A stretch of DNA of 64,000 nt, from contig NZ_BDBB01000006.1 in NCBI RefSeq assembly GCF_001612765.1, positions 1 to 64,000 of the forward strand, given 5' to 3'. Source of the DNA: Nocardia arthritidis NBRC 100137 (GTDB lineage: Bacteria > Actinomycetota > Actinomycetes > Mycobacteriales > Mycobacteriaceae). Below the pieces are notes generated by a model. That model saw only the letters and a program-made list of their open reading frames with translations. It was not told the DNA's origin and did not search any database. Shown here piece by piece: positions 36,707 to 45,841 of the stretch. The position numbers were made by a program, and so were the translations under genes. Each line of letters starts with the position of its first letter. The stretch's first letter is position 1.

Positions 36707-37662
36707 GCCACGAACTCCACATTGGACACGGTCAGCCCGGAATCACCGCGGGACACGGTGACCCGGAATCGGTAATACCTGGTCTGCGGCTCGGCCTGGC
36801 CCGCGTTGGTGAGCGTCTGCTTGGCGGCGACCAGTACCCGCCCGGATCGATCGTCGTCGCTTTCCAGCGCGGCCTCCACGATCTCGCCGCTGGAGACCAC
36901 TTTGGCCTGCTGCACGATGCTGGTGAACGGATCGACCCGGCCGTCGAACTCGGTCTTGAACTCGCCCGAGGCCAGCGACAGGATCCGGTCGATGTCCTGC
37001 TTGGCGGAATCGGCGCGGATGGTGGTCAGATTGACGATCGCCTGCCGGGCGGTTTCCACGTATTCGGCGCGGCGTTCGTCGCGCTCGTGCGCCGAGCGCA
37101 TCGCGAGCACCGAGAGGGTCGCGCCGCAGACGAGCGCGACGATCAGCAGCGCGGCGGCGGCCATCGCGACAATGCGCGGGAGGCCGCGGCTCTTGCTCGG
37201 AGCGGGCTTCTGCTCGGACGGCGACTCGGCAGCGGCTTTCGTCATGCTGACTGTCGCCTTGTCCGCGTCGGCGGTCGAGTCGTCCGTGGCCGGTACCGGT
37301 GCGCTCGGGGGGCTCGACTCGGCGCCGACGGTGCTCGGCTCGTCGTCCGCGTCGGCGGTTTCGGCCGAGCGGTCGGAAGAGACCTTCGCGGGTGTGGCCT
37401 CAGCATCGTCTGCGGCCGTGGTCTCAGCGGCGGCGACCACGGTCTCCGCGTCTGTGGCAGCGGTGGTTTTCGCACCCGCGGCAACGGGTGTCTTCGCATC
37501 GCGCGCGGCCTGGGTCGCGGGCGCGGCGTGGGTCGCACGCGCGGCGTCGCTCGAAGGCGTGGGCGCGGCGCCGTCGGGGATCGCGTTCTCCTCGACCGGC
37601 GGTCCGGCCGAGCGCACCGCACGACGCCGCGTGCGGTGACCTTCTCCGTTGCTGTCACTCAT
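36703..37662 (-). CDS. mam4A: Mce-associated membrane protein Mam4A with long low-complexity N-terminus
   Basis: 319 residues. The first 150 or so are Ala/Thr/Asp/Ser/Pro-rich and predicted disordered in the cytoplasm. One transmembrane helix (VAMAAAALLIVALVCGATLSVL, about 165-187, shown in part) precedes an extracytoplasmic domain with RQAIVNLTTIRADSAKQDID, LASGEFKTEFDGR and RYYRFRVTVSRGDSGL. Overlaps mce4F and mam4B by ATGA at each end. The disordered head is longer than is usual for the family. Confidence 0.88.
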   Translation of the reverse strand: MSDSNGEGHRTRRRAVRSAGPPVEENAIPDGAAPTPSSDAARATHAAPATQAARDAKTPVAAGAKTTAATDAETVVAAAETTAADDAEATPAKVSSDRSAETADADDEPSTVGAESSPPSAPVPATDDSTADADKATVSMTKAAAESPSEQKPAPSKSRGLPRIVAMAAAALLIVALVCGATLSVLAMRSAHERDERRAEYVETARQAIVNLTTIRADSAKQDIDRILSLASGEFKTEFDGRVDPFTSIVQQAKVVSSGEIVEAALESDDDRSGRVLVAAKQTLTNAGQAEPQTRYYRFRVTVSRGDSGLTVSNVEFVA

Positions 37663-39083
37663 CGTTGCTGCTCCTCGAGCATCGCCTGCCAGCTCGACGG
37701 TACCGTGCCCGAACCGCTCGGTCCGATATCGCCCTGTCGATATGTCCGCCCGTCGGGGCCGATGTAGACGCCGCTGTCCGGGTCGTACGCCCGGGCGGCG
37801 GCCGGTGTGCCGCCGCCGTAACTCGCCGGCGCCACGACGGGCGGCTCATCGGCGGGCGCTGCCGCGGGCGCGACCGGCCGCGGCGGCCCGAACGGCGGGT
37901 TGTCACCCAACGGAACGTACCCGGTCCGGCACATCTCCGGCGTCGGAGCGCGCACACCGGGCACTTCGGCGCACGGCGTGTTCCGGATCCCGCGCACCGC
38001 TTCGGGAGCGTCTTGCGGCACCTTGCAGTACAGGCCGGAAGGCGTGGGCGGGGTGTCGAGTTCGCTCGGCGAGCGGCGCTGGTCGGGTGGGAGGAAGCCG
38101 GTCGTGCAGGCGGGCGGGTCGTTGACCAACGCCATGAAGTCGACCAGTGCTCCGTATTCGAGCGGGCCGCGTACCGCGGTGAGCAGCGCGGCGACCAGCG
38201 GCGGATAGACCACCAGGATCTGCTCGAGTCCCGCGTGGTAGGTGACCGCGACTTGGCCGACGCTGACCAGGTTCGACAGCAGCAGCGGCAGGGTCGGGCG
38301 CAGATCTTCGAACAGTGTGGTCACCCGCTGCATGGCGGACGGGCCCTCGCGCAGGACGCCGCGCAGCGCGGGGTCGTGACCGCGCAGCTGGTCGGTGACG
38401 GTCGCCAGATCGGCGGTCCAGGAACGGATCGCCGCGTCCGAACGGGTCTGGGTGTCCAGCAGCGGCCCGATCTGGTCGAGCAACTGCTTCGTCGGTTCGG
38501 CGTTCGCCTGCGCCTCCTGCACCAGCAGCGACGCGGAGTCGATGAATCGTTGCAGGTCCGGTCCGGCGCCGTTGAACGCGAGGAACGCCTCGTCGATGAC
38601 CTGCCGCAGCCGGGTGTCCGCCACGCTCGACAACAACCGGTCGGCTTGGTCCAGCAGCGCGCCGACGTCTTGCGGCAGCTTGGTGCGCTCCACCGGGATC
38701 ACGCTGCCATCGCGCAGGTTCCCGCCCGTGCGGTGCTCGGCGGGGACCAGATCCACGTACTGCTCGCCGACCGCGGAGACACTGCGGACCCACGCGTCGA
38801 CGTCGGAGGGAATCTTGTAGTCGCTGGCGATGGACAGTTCCGCGTCCACGCCGACCGGGGTGAGCCGGACCTCCTTCACCACACCGACATTCGTGCCGCG
38901 ATAGGCGACGTTGGCCGTCGGGTACAGGCCACCGGTCGCGGCCAGTTTCACCGTGACCTCGTAGCGCCCGATGCCGAACATCGCGGGTACCTTCACGTAT
39001 GTGCCGCCCATGACCACCAGGCCGATCACCGTCAGCACGGAGAAGATGATCAGCTGGGTACGGACGAACCGGGTGAGCGTCAC
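37659..39083 (-). CDS. mce4F: Mce4F, MCE-domain sterol importer subunit
   Basis: 474 residues. N-terminal membrane anchor (IIFSVLTVIGLVVMGG), an MCE/MlaD domain about residues 38-115 (VTVKLAATGGLYPTANVAYRGTNVGVV), a long helical region, and a C-terminal Pro/Ala-rich tail (PSSWQAMLEEQQR end). Position, length and the tail mark it as the F subunit. Together Mce4A-F form a hexameric periplasm-spanning tube for sterol import. Overlaps neighbours by ATGA. Confidence 0.93.
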   Translation of the reverse strand: MTLTRFVRTQLIIFSVLTVIGLVVMGGTYVKVPAMFGIGRYEVTVKLAATGGLYPTANVAYRGTNVGVVKEVRLTPVGVDAELSIASDYKIPSDVDAWVRSVSAVGEQYVDLVPAEHRTGGNLRDGSVIPVERTKLPQDVGALLDQADRLLSSVADTRLRQVIDEAFLAFNGAGPDLQRFIDSASLLVQEAQANAEPTKQLLDQIGPLLDTQTRSDAAIRSWTADLATVTDQLRGHDPALRGVLREGPSAMQRVTTLFEDLRPTLPLLLSNLVSVGQVAVTYHAGLEQILVVYPPLVAALLTAVRGPLEYGALVDFMALVNDPPACTTGFLPPDQRRSPSELDTPPTPSGLYCKVPQDAPEAVRGIRNTPCAEVPGVRAPTPEMCRTGYVPLGDNPPFGPPRPVAPAAAPADEPPVVAPASYGGGTPAAARAYDPDSGVYIGPDGRTYRQGDIGPSGSGTVPSSWQAMLEEQQR

Positions 39084-40333
39084 TGGCCCGGACCCCCTTG
39101 CGGCGCGGTGTTGCCCGGCATGGGCACGGTCAATCCGGGAATGGCGGGCAAGCCGGGGATCGGCGGCAGCCCCGGGATGGTCGGGGCGGGCTGGCTCGCC
39201 GCGGGCGGCGGCGCCTGCAACGGCCCGGTGGCCGGGTCGCCGTTCTGCGCGGCCGTGCCCGGCGCGAAGCTGCCGAGAGCGCCTTCCACGCCGCCGAACC
39301 GTCCACCCAGCGGCGTGCCGGTGAGGAAGTTCGAATCCAGCCGCTTACCGGTGATGTCCACGGTCATGAACAGGTTCAGGTAGTCGCCCTTGATCGCGTG
39401 GTCCAGGTTCTTCATCGGGAACGGGAAGGTGGCCAGGATCTTCAGCGCCTCGGTCAGGTCGCTGCCGGTGTCCGACAGCGATTTCAACGCGGGCACGAGA
39501 CTGCGCAGGTTGGCCTTCAGGTCCTCGCCGCTGGCGTCGACGATGCGCCCGACGACGTCGCTCAGCTCGCCGAGCGCGGTGATCGCCCTGGTGATGTTCG
39601 CGCGGCGGTCGGCGAGCACGGTCAACGCCGGATGGATCTGCTCGATGGCCGCCGCCACCACGTCACGCTGCTCGGCGAGCTGACCGCCCAGCCGGTCCAG
39701 CCCGCTCATCGCCGCGATGATGTCGCCGGTCTGGCGGTCCAGGTTCGTGGTGAGCTCGTTCAGCTGCGGCAGCAGGTCGCGGATGGCTTCCTCGCGCCCG
39801 GTGAGCGCCGAATTGAGTTCGTGGGTGATGGTTTCCAGCTGCGCGACGCCGCCGCCGTTGAGCACTACCGACAGCGAGGACAGCACCTGCTCGGTGGTCG
39901 GATAGGTCCCGGCCCGCGCCAGCGGGATGACATCGCCCGCCCGCAACCGGCCTTCGGGAGCCTGATCCGTCGGCTCGGCGAGCTCGAGATGGTTGGACCC
40001 GAGCAAACTGGTCTGCCCGATCTTGGCGACGGCGTTCGCCGGCAACTGCACGTCCGGGTTCAGCGTGACGGTGACCAGCGCGTGCCAGTCCTCCACCTCG
40101 ATCTTCGACACCGTGCCGACCGCTACGTCGTGCACCCGGACGGGGGAATTGCGGGTCAGCGTGGTCACGTTGGGCATCTGGATACGCACTTCGTAGGAGC
40201 CGGGCGCGGTGCCCTCGGTGCCGGGCATCGGCAGCGAATTCAGTCCGTCCCACTCACAACCGGAGACGCCCAGCGCCACCGCCAGCCCCACCGCGACCAT
40301 GGCGGTGCGGTGCAATCGCCGCGTCGGCGTCAT
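39080..40333 (-). CDS. mce4E: Mce4E, MCE-domain lipoprotein
   Basis: 417 residues. Lipobox LGVSGC within the first 27 residues marks it as the lipoprotein (LprN-type) subunit of the complex. MCE domain about 45-125 (YEVRIQMPNVTTLTRNSPVRV), helical barrel segments to about 330, then a Pro/Gly-rich tail (PGLPPIPGLPAIPGLTVP). ATG 40333 overlaps the mce4D TGA by four bases; longer upstream starts lack a signal sequence. Confidence 0.93.
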   Translation of the reverse strand: MTPTRRLHRTAMVAVGLAVALGVSGCEWDGLNSLPMPGTEGTAPGSYEVRIQMPNVTTLTRNSPVRVHDVAVGTVSKIEVEDWHALVTVTLNPDVQLPANAVAKIGQTSLLGSNHLELAEPTDQAPEGRLRAGDVIPLARAGTYPTTEQVLSSLSVVLNGGGVAQLETITHELNSALTGREEAIRDLLPQLNELTTNLDRQTGDIIAAMSGLDRLGGQLAEQRDVVAAAIEQIHPALTVLADRRANITRAITALGELSDVVGRIVDASGEDLKANLRSLVPALKSLSDTGSDLTEALKILATFPFPMKNLDHAIKGDYLNLFMTVDITGKRLDSNFLTGTPLGGRFGGVEGALGSFAPGTAAQNGDPATGPLQAPPPAASQPAPTIPGLPPIPGLPAIPGLTVPMPGNTAPQGGPGQ

Positions 40334-41601
40334 CGCACTCCTCCCGGAATGGCCAGTCCGGCAAGGCCGCTGGGCACGCTCACCGGAGCGGGCTGCGGTG
40401 GCGCGGGAGTCTGGCTCTGCACCCGATCGGCCAGGCTGGGATCGGTGTACACCAACTGGTCGGGGAACGCGGTCACGCCGCTGGCCGGGTTCGTCATGAT
40501 CGGCACGTAGTTCATGCTCAGGCTGTTGATCACCGGCGCGAGGTACTGCGCGCAGAGGTCGGCGCTGCGATCGGCGTCGTTGGTCTCCAGCGCGCGCACC
40601 GAGCCGCACAGGAACCCGAGCGGGTCGGCCGGGTTGTTCAGCGCGATCGCGCCGGTCAGGGTGCCTTGGGCGGGCTTGTAGATCTGGTAGAAGTTCACCA
40701 GCGCGGTCGGGCCGGAGTGCAGTACGCGTTCCAGTTCCGGCCGCTTGTCGACCAGCACCTGGGTGGCGTCGGCCAGCCGCTGCACGCCCTCGGTGAGTTC
40801 GGCGCCGCTGCCGTCGATGAACCGGCGCACGTCGACGATCGCGGCGTCCAGATTGTCCAGTCCCGCGCCGAGATCGGCCGAGACCCCGGCCAGCACCGAG
40901 GACACCGACGCCAGCCGTCCGCCGAACTGCACGATCTGCTCGTTGCTCGCCGACAGCACGTCGACGAACTTCTGTAGGTTGCGCACCGTGCCGAACAGGT
41001 CGGTGCGCCCGTCCGAGAGCGTGCTCAAGGTGGCCGACAGTTCCCGCAGGGTGTCGCGGAATCGCTGCCCGTTGCCGTCGAGGTTGTCGGCGGCGGTGTC
41101 GACGAAGCGGCCGAAGGACCCCTGTTTGTCGTCACCGACCGGACCGAGGGCGGTGGCCAGCTTGGACAGCTCGGCCTTGATGTCGTCCCACTCGACCGGC
41201 ACCGCGGTGTGCTCGATCGGGATCACGCTGCCGTCCTTCAGCTTCGGTCCGCCGGTGTAGGCGGGCGCGATCTGGATGAAACGCGCCGAGACCAGCGACG
41301 GCGAGATGATCACCGCCTTCGGGTCGGCGGGGACGTCGATTCCGCGATCGAGGGTCATGGTCACCTTCACCCGGTCGGCGCCGGGCTCGATCGAGTCGAT
41401 CCGGCCGACCTTGACGCCGAGCACCCGCACGTCGTCACCCGCGTACAGGCCCGACGTGGACGGGAAGTAGGCGGTGACCTTGGTGGTCCCGATCCGGGTT
41501 ATGCCGGTCCACGCGACCGCGACCACGAGCGCCGCGACGACCACTCCGGCCAGCACCAGCGCCCAGCGGGGCAGTTTCCGAACGACGTTCAACATGCGCA
41601 T
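40330..41601 (-). CDS. mce4D: Mce4D, MCE-domain sterol importer subunit
   Basis: 423 residues. N-terminal anchor RWALVLAGVVVAALVVAVAW, MCE domain about 38-115 (VTAYFPSTSGLYAGDDVRVLGVKVGRI), helical region and a C-terminal Pro-rich tail. The only mce gene here not overlapping the one before it: 82 bp separate it from mce4C. Start is ATG 41601, or ATG 41595 two codons later, after a G-rich ribosome binding site. Confidence 0.92.
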   Translation of the reverse strand: MRMLNVVRKLPRWALVLAGVVVAALVVAVAWTGITRIGTTKVTAYFPSTSGLYAGDDVRVLGVKVGRIDSIEPGADRVKVTMTLDRGIDVPADPKAVIISPSLVSARFIQIAPAYTGGPKLKDGSVIPIEHTAVPVEWDDIKAELSKLATALGPVGDDKQGSFGRFVDTAADNLDGNGQRFRDTLRELSATLSTLSDGRTDLFGTVRNLQKFVDVLSASNEQIVQFGGRLASVSSVLAGVSADLGAGLDNLDAAIVDVRRFIDGSGAELTEGVQRLADATQVLVDKRPELERVLHSGPTALVNFYQIYKPAQGTLTGAIALNNPADPLGFLCGSVRALETNDADRSADLCAQYLAPVINSLSMNYVPIMTNPASGVTAFPDQLVYTDPSLADRVQSQTPAPPQPAPVSVPSGLAGLAIPGGVR

Positions 41602-41683
41602 CCCCCCGGACGCGACTCCCCCGTGGTCGGCGCGGATCTATCGACGGCTCGAGACGGGTACAGGATGGACGGGTAATGCCCAC

Positions 41684-42745
41684 TCATCGCGGCGGCTCCT
41701 GTATCGCGGGTTCGATCGACGGGGACGGCGTGAGGTAGCTCTGCAGATCGTTCGGCAGGTGCTGCGGCCACACCAGCGCGTCCACCAGCGGTTGCAGCGT
41801 CTTGCTCGCGGCATTGATCACGTACGCCTGGAAGTAGGGACCGCTGCCGACCTGCTCACCGAGCGCGGCGGCGAACGGGCCGAGACCGTCCAGCGCGTCG
41901 GCGAGGTTCTGTTTGTTGCGCTGCAACAGCGCCACTACCGAATTCAGCTTGTCCAATGCGGGTCTGAGCTGTGCCTCGTTGTCGGCGACCAGGCCGGACA
42001 GCTGCTGGGCGAGTCCGTTGACGTAGACGATCAGCTGCCCGAGCGCGGTGCGCCGCCGGTCCAGCTCACCGAGCAGCTCGTTGCCGTCCAGGATCAGCGC
42101 GTTGATCTGGTTGCCGCGGTCGGCGAGGATCTTCGTCACGTTCTGCGCCCGCTTCAGCAGATCGGTCAGCGCCTGGTCGCGCGCGTTGATGCTGCGAGAG
42201 AGCGCGGTGACGCCGTCGAGCGCCGAGCGCAACGGCGCGGGGGTGTCGGCGAAGGTCGCCGAGAGGGCGTCGAGGGTCTGGTCGACCCGGTCGAGATCCA
42301 GGTCGTGCACCGTTCCCGCCAAGTCGCTCAGCGCCTCGTTGAGCGAGTACGGCGAAGTGGTGCGCTCCAGCGGGATGGTGTCGTCGGTGCGCAGCGCGCC
42401 GGGACCGGCTGGCGTCACCTCCAGCGATTTGCGTCCGAGCACCGTGTTGGTCTTGATCGCCGCCGAGGTCTTCTCGCCCAGCACGATCGACTCGGCGAGG
42501 GTGAACCGGACGAGCACTTTCGCGCCGTCCAGGCCGACCTCCTCCACCCGTCCGGACCGCACGCCCGCGACCTGCACCGCGTCACCGGGGAGCAGGCCGC
42601 CCGCGTCGGCGAAGTAGGCGGTGAACGTCGCGCCGGAACGAATGAACGGCAAACGGTCGAATTGCAGTGCCGACAGCGCCACCGCCACCGCGAGCACGAG
42701 GCCGACGATGCCGATGGTGATGGCGGATGATCGCTGCTGTTTCAT
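41684..42745 (-). CDS. mce4C: Mce4C, MCE-domain sterol importer subunit
   Basis: 353 residues. Membrane anchor ITIGIVGLVLAVAVALSA, MCE domain about 35-112 (FTAYFADAGGLLPGDAVQVAGVRSGRV), long helical stretch, short Pro-rich C-terminus. ATG 42745 overlaps the mce4B stop; upstream extensions of the frame are antisense shadow. Part of the mce4 operon. Confidence 0.92.
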   Translation of the reverse strand: MKQQRSSAITIGIVGLVLAVAVALSALQFDRLPFIRSGATFTAYFADAGGLLPGDAVQVAGVRSGRVEEVGLDGAKVLVRFTLAESIVLGEKTSAAIKTNTVLGRKSLEVTPAGPGALRTDDTIPLERTTSPYSLNEALSDLAGTVHDLDLDRVDQTLDALSATFADTPAPLRSALDGVTALSRSINARDQALTDLLKRAQNVTKILADRGNQINALILDGNELLGELDRRRTALGQLIVYVNGLAQQLSGLVADNEAQLRPALDKLNSVVALLQRNKQNLADALDGLGPFAAALGEQVGSGPYFQAYVINAASKTLQPLVDALVWPQHLPNDLQSYLTPSPSIEPAIQEPPR

Positions 42746-43770
42746 CGGTTGTCCGCACACCTTCCGGTCGTCTGCGCCCCGGGCATGTTGATCTTCATCG
42801 TCTGTCCGTTCGGGCCGTCCACCAGGAAGTTCGTCGAGCAGACGTAGAGCTGGAGGAAGGAGCCGTAGGAGCCGATGCGGATCAGCTGGCGATAGGTCGA
42901 CGGCAGCCGTTCCAGGACCCACTGCACCGTGTCCGACCCGGCGTCGAGGTTCGTGGCCAGTCGTCCGGTCTGCTCGATGGTGCCCCGCAGATCGGGGCGG
43001 GCCTGGGCGAGCAGGTCGGTCAGGTCGCCGGTGGCCCCGGCGATTCGCGGGATCGCGTCGCCGATCTGGTCCTTGTCGGCCGCCAGTCCGCTGATCAGGC
43101 GTTGCAGTTCGGCGATCGTGGTGGCGAACTGGTCGCCGCGCTGATCGATGGTTTGCAGCACCGCGTTCAGGTTGTTGATCACGCTGCCGATGAGCGCGTC
43201 CCGGTCGGCGAGCGTCTTGGCGAACGAACCGCCGCTGTTGAGCAGGGACACCAACGTGCCGCCCTGGCCCTGGAAGATCTGCAGCAGGGCGTTGGTCAGG
43301 TCGTTCACCTGGCCGGGGTCCAGGCCGCGCAGCAGCGGCCGGAAACCGCCGAGCAGCATGTCCAGGTCGAGTGCGGGCGCGGTCTGTTCCTTGACGATGG
43401 TGCCGCCGGGCTGCAGGACGCGGTTCGAGCCGGGCCCCTCGGACAGCTCGACATAGCGGTCGCCGACCAGGTTCTCGTACTTGATCGCCGCCCGGGTGCT
43501 GGTGAGCAGCCGGTACTTGCGGTCGACGTCGAACTCGACGTGCGCCAGGTAGTCCTTGCCCACCTTCACCGAGGTGACCGAGCCGACCGGCACACCCGCG
43601 ATGCGCACCTTCGCCCCGGGCAGCACGCCCGAGGAACTGGTGAACACGGCGTGGTAGCCGTTCTCCCTGGCGAAGCGCATCTGGCTGAACACGACCGCCA
43701 GGCCGGCGAAGATCAGCGCCATCACCAGCGTGAAGATCGCCAGTTTGACGGTGGTCGCGGTGTTCTTCAC
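42742..43770 (-). CDS. mce4B: Mce4B, MCE-domain sterol importer subunit
   Basis: 342 residues. Anchor VKLAIFTLVMALIFAGLAVVF (in part), MCE domain about 35-112 (YHAVFTSSSGVLPGAKVRIAGVPVGSV). Two C-terminal cysteines (QLYVCSTNF and TTGRCADNR) could form a disulfide outside the membrane. GTG 43770 overlaps the mce4A TGA (GTGA). Confidence 0.92.
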   Translation of the reverse strand: MKNTATTVKLAIFTLVMALIFAGLAVVFSQMRFARENGYHAVFTSSSGVLPGAKVRIAGVPVGSVTSVKVGKDYLAHVEFDVDRKYRLLTSTRAAIKYENLVGDRYVELSEGPGSNRVLQPGGTIVKEQTAPALDLDMLLGGFRPLLRGLDPGQVNDLTNALLQIFQGQGGTLVSLLNSGGSFAKTLADRDALIGSVINNLNAVLQTIDQRGDQFATTIAELQRLISGLAADKDQIGDAIPRIAGATGDLTDLLAQARPDLRGTIEQTGRLATNLDAGSDTVQWVLERLPSTYRQLIRIGSYGSFLQLYVCSTNFLVDGPNGQTMKINMPGAQTTGRCADNR

Positions 43771-44981
43771 GGGCGCGGCACCCCCGGTAGTCCGGCGAAC
43801 AGGAGCTGGAAGATCTTCGGCGGGTTCACACTCAGCGTCGTCGACGGTGTGTACACGTGGCCTTCCGAGGTATCGGTGACGACATAGTCCGAGTGGCTGC
43901 CCGGCACCCGGTCCAGCAGGCCCTCGCATCGCGGGCCGCCGGTCGCGTTGACCTTGGGCAGGTCCTCCGGGTAGGTGTACGGCTTCGCGCCGTACATGAA
44001 GCCGGTGTTCAGCGCGACGCCTTCCTGCAGCCCGCCGAAGACCGCCTCACCCATCGGCAGCGCCTTACCGAGGCCGCCGATCAGGCAGTACAGCGCGGGT
44101 GCGTACTCGTCGAGCAGCCCGGTGGTCGGGCGCAGCAGATCCAGCGCGGTGCCGAGCTGATTCTCGTTGTCGCGCAACACCGATCCGGTGGTGTCGGCCA
44201 GGCCGGTGAGGTTCACCAGAACGTTGTCCAAGCTGTCCTGCTCCTGGGCCAGGGTCTTGCTGGTGACCGTGAAGTTGTCCACCGTGCGCAGCAGGTCGTT
44301 CACCGTGTCCGCGTACAGGTCGGTGACCTCACCGGTCTTCGCCAGGTCCTGCCGCAGCGTCGGCAGATACGGGTTGATGTCGCGCAGGTAGGCGTCGCTC
44401 TGCGTGAGCAGCTCACCGAGTTTCTGCCCGCGGCCCTGCAGCGCCGTGCCGAGCGCGGACAGCGTCGCGTTCAGCTTCTCCGGCTCGATCTTGGCCAGCA
44501 CGTCCGACAGGTGCTGGAACAGGGTGTTGAACTCGACGGTCACCCGCTGCGCGGTCACGGTCGCGCCCGGCCGCAGCGGGGTGGACGAGGGCTGCTGCGG
44601 AACGATGAAGTTGATGTACTTCGCACCGAACACCGTGGTCGACCTGATGTCGACGTCCGCGTTGGAGGGGACCAGTTTCAACAGGTCCGGATCGAGGGCC
44701 AGTTTCAGTCGGGCGCCCTCGGCGGTGTGGTCGACGGACGCGACGCGGCCGATCTCCACGCCGCGCACCTTCACCTTGGCGTCCGGGTCCAGGACCAGGC
44801 CGCTGCGCGGCGCGTCCACCGTCACGGTGGCCGTGGGCGTGAACCCGCCGACGAACATGATCATCGCGACCGCGACGATCGCGACCAGCGCGAGCACCAT
44901 CGTGATGCCGGCCAGTTTCACGCCGAGCCCGCCGCGCAGCGCCCGCCCCAGGCGGCTTTCCGTTTGCTTCGATTCCGCCAT
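43767..44981 (-). CDS. mce4A: Mce4A, MCE-domain sterol importer subunit
   Basis: 404 residues. Anchor about residues 22-48 (GVKLAGITMVLALVAIVAVA), MCE domain about 52-130 (ATVTVDAPRSGLVLDPDAKVKVRGVEIGRV), helical region, and a C-terminal domain with CLIGGLG and CEGLLDRVPG. First Mce subunit after the permeases, 4 bp from yrbE4B. Contacts sterol in the importer by analogy with M. tuberculosis Mce4A. Confidence 0.93.
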   Translation of the reverse strand: MAESKQTESRLGRALRGGLGVKLAGITMVLALVAIVAVAMIMFVGGFTPTATVTVDAPRSGLVLDPDAKVKVRGVEIGRVASVDHTAEGARLKLALDPDLLKLVPSNADVDIRSTTVFGAKYINFIVPQQPSSTPLRPGATVTAQRVTVEFNTLFQHLSDVLAKIEPEKLNATLSALGTALQGRGQKLGELLTQSDAYLRDINPYLPTLRQDLAKTGEVTDLYADTVNDLLRTVDNFTVTSKTLAQEQDSLDNVLVNLTGLADTTGSVLRDNENQLGTALDLLRPTTGLLDEYAPALYCLIGGLGKALPMGEAVFGGLQEGVALNTGFMYGAKPYTYPEDLPKVNATGGPRCEGLLDRVPGSHSDYVVTDTSEGHVYTPSTTLSVNPPKIFQLLFAGLPGVPRP

Positions 44982-44985
44982 GTCG

Positions 44986-45837
44986 CTATCCGGAGAGGTG
45001 GAAGTTGCCGGAGGTGCCGTAGATGGCCAGCGAGACCAGCAGGGTCACCGTGACGACCGCGACCAGCGAGGTCCGCACCGCGTTGCCCACCGCGACACCC
45101 ACGCCGACCGGGCCGCCCGCGGCGGTGTAGCCGTAGTAGGTGTGGATCATCATGATCGCCAAGGACATGAGAATCGCCTGGGCGAACGACCACAGGATGT
45201 CGGTCGGGATGAGGAACGTGGAGAAGTAGTGGTCGTAGACGCCGGCCGACTGTCCGTAGATGACGACCGTGGCGAACCGGCTGGCCAGGAACGACGCGAT
45301 CACCGCGAGCGCGTACAGCGGGACGATCGCGATCATCCCGGCCAGCACGCGGGTGCCCACCAGGTAGGGCACCGGCCGGATCGCCATCGACTCCAGCGCG
45401 TCGATCTCCTCGGCGACCCGCATCGCGCCCAGTTGCGCGGTCGAGCCCGCCCCGATGGTGGCCGCCAGGCCGATGCCGGAGATCACCGGCGCCGCGATTC
45501 GGACGTTGATGAACGCCGCGAAGAAGCCGGTCAGCGCCTCGACGCCGATATTGCCCAGGGAGCTGTAGCCCTGCACGGCGATGGTGCCGCCCGCGAAGAG
45601 GGTGAGGAACCCGACGATCACCACCGTGCCGCCGATCACCGCCAGCGCGCCGGTACCCATGCTGATCTCGGCGATCAGCCGGATGGTCTCGGTGCGATAG
45701 TGCACCAGCGCGCGTGGCAGGGACCCGAGCGCCTGGGCATAGAACACCGCGTGCTTGCCGACCGAATCGAGCGAGTCCGACACCCTGCGCATTCGCCGGA
45801 CCGTGCGGGGAAAGCGGGATTGGATTACGAAGGCCAT
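44986..45837 (-). CDS. yrbE4B: YrbE4B, MlaE-type ABC permease
   Basis: 283 residues. MlaE fold with about five helices; conserved MRVAEEIDALESMAIRPVPYLVGTRVLAGMIAIVPLYAL coupling-helix region is clear (quoted in part), and the final VGVGVAVGNAVRTSLVAVVTVTLL. Pairs with YrbE4A to form the inner-membrane channel driven by the separately encoded MceG ATPase. 4 bp separate it from yrbE4A and from mce4A. Confidence 0.94.
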   Translation of the reverse strand: MAFVIQSRFPRTVRRMRRVSDSLDSVGKHAVFYAQALGSLPRALVHYRTETIRLIAEISMGTGALAVIGGTVVIVGFLTLFAGGTIAVQGYSSLGNIGVEALTGFFAAFINVRIAAPVISGIGLAATIGAGSTAQLGAMRVAEEIDALESMAIRPVPYLVGTRVLAGMIAIVPLYALAVIASFLASRFATVVIYGQSAGVYDHYFSTFLIPTDILWSFAQAILMSLAIMMIHTYYGYTAAGGPVGVGVAVGNAVRTSLVAVVTVTLLVSLAIYGTSGNFHLSG

Positions 45838-45841
45838 CGCG

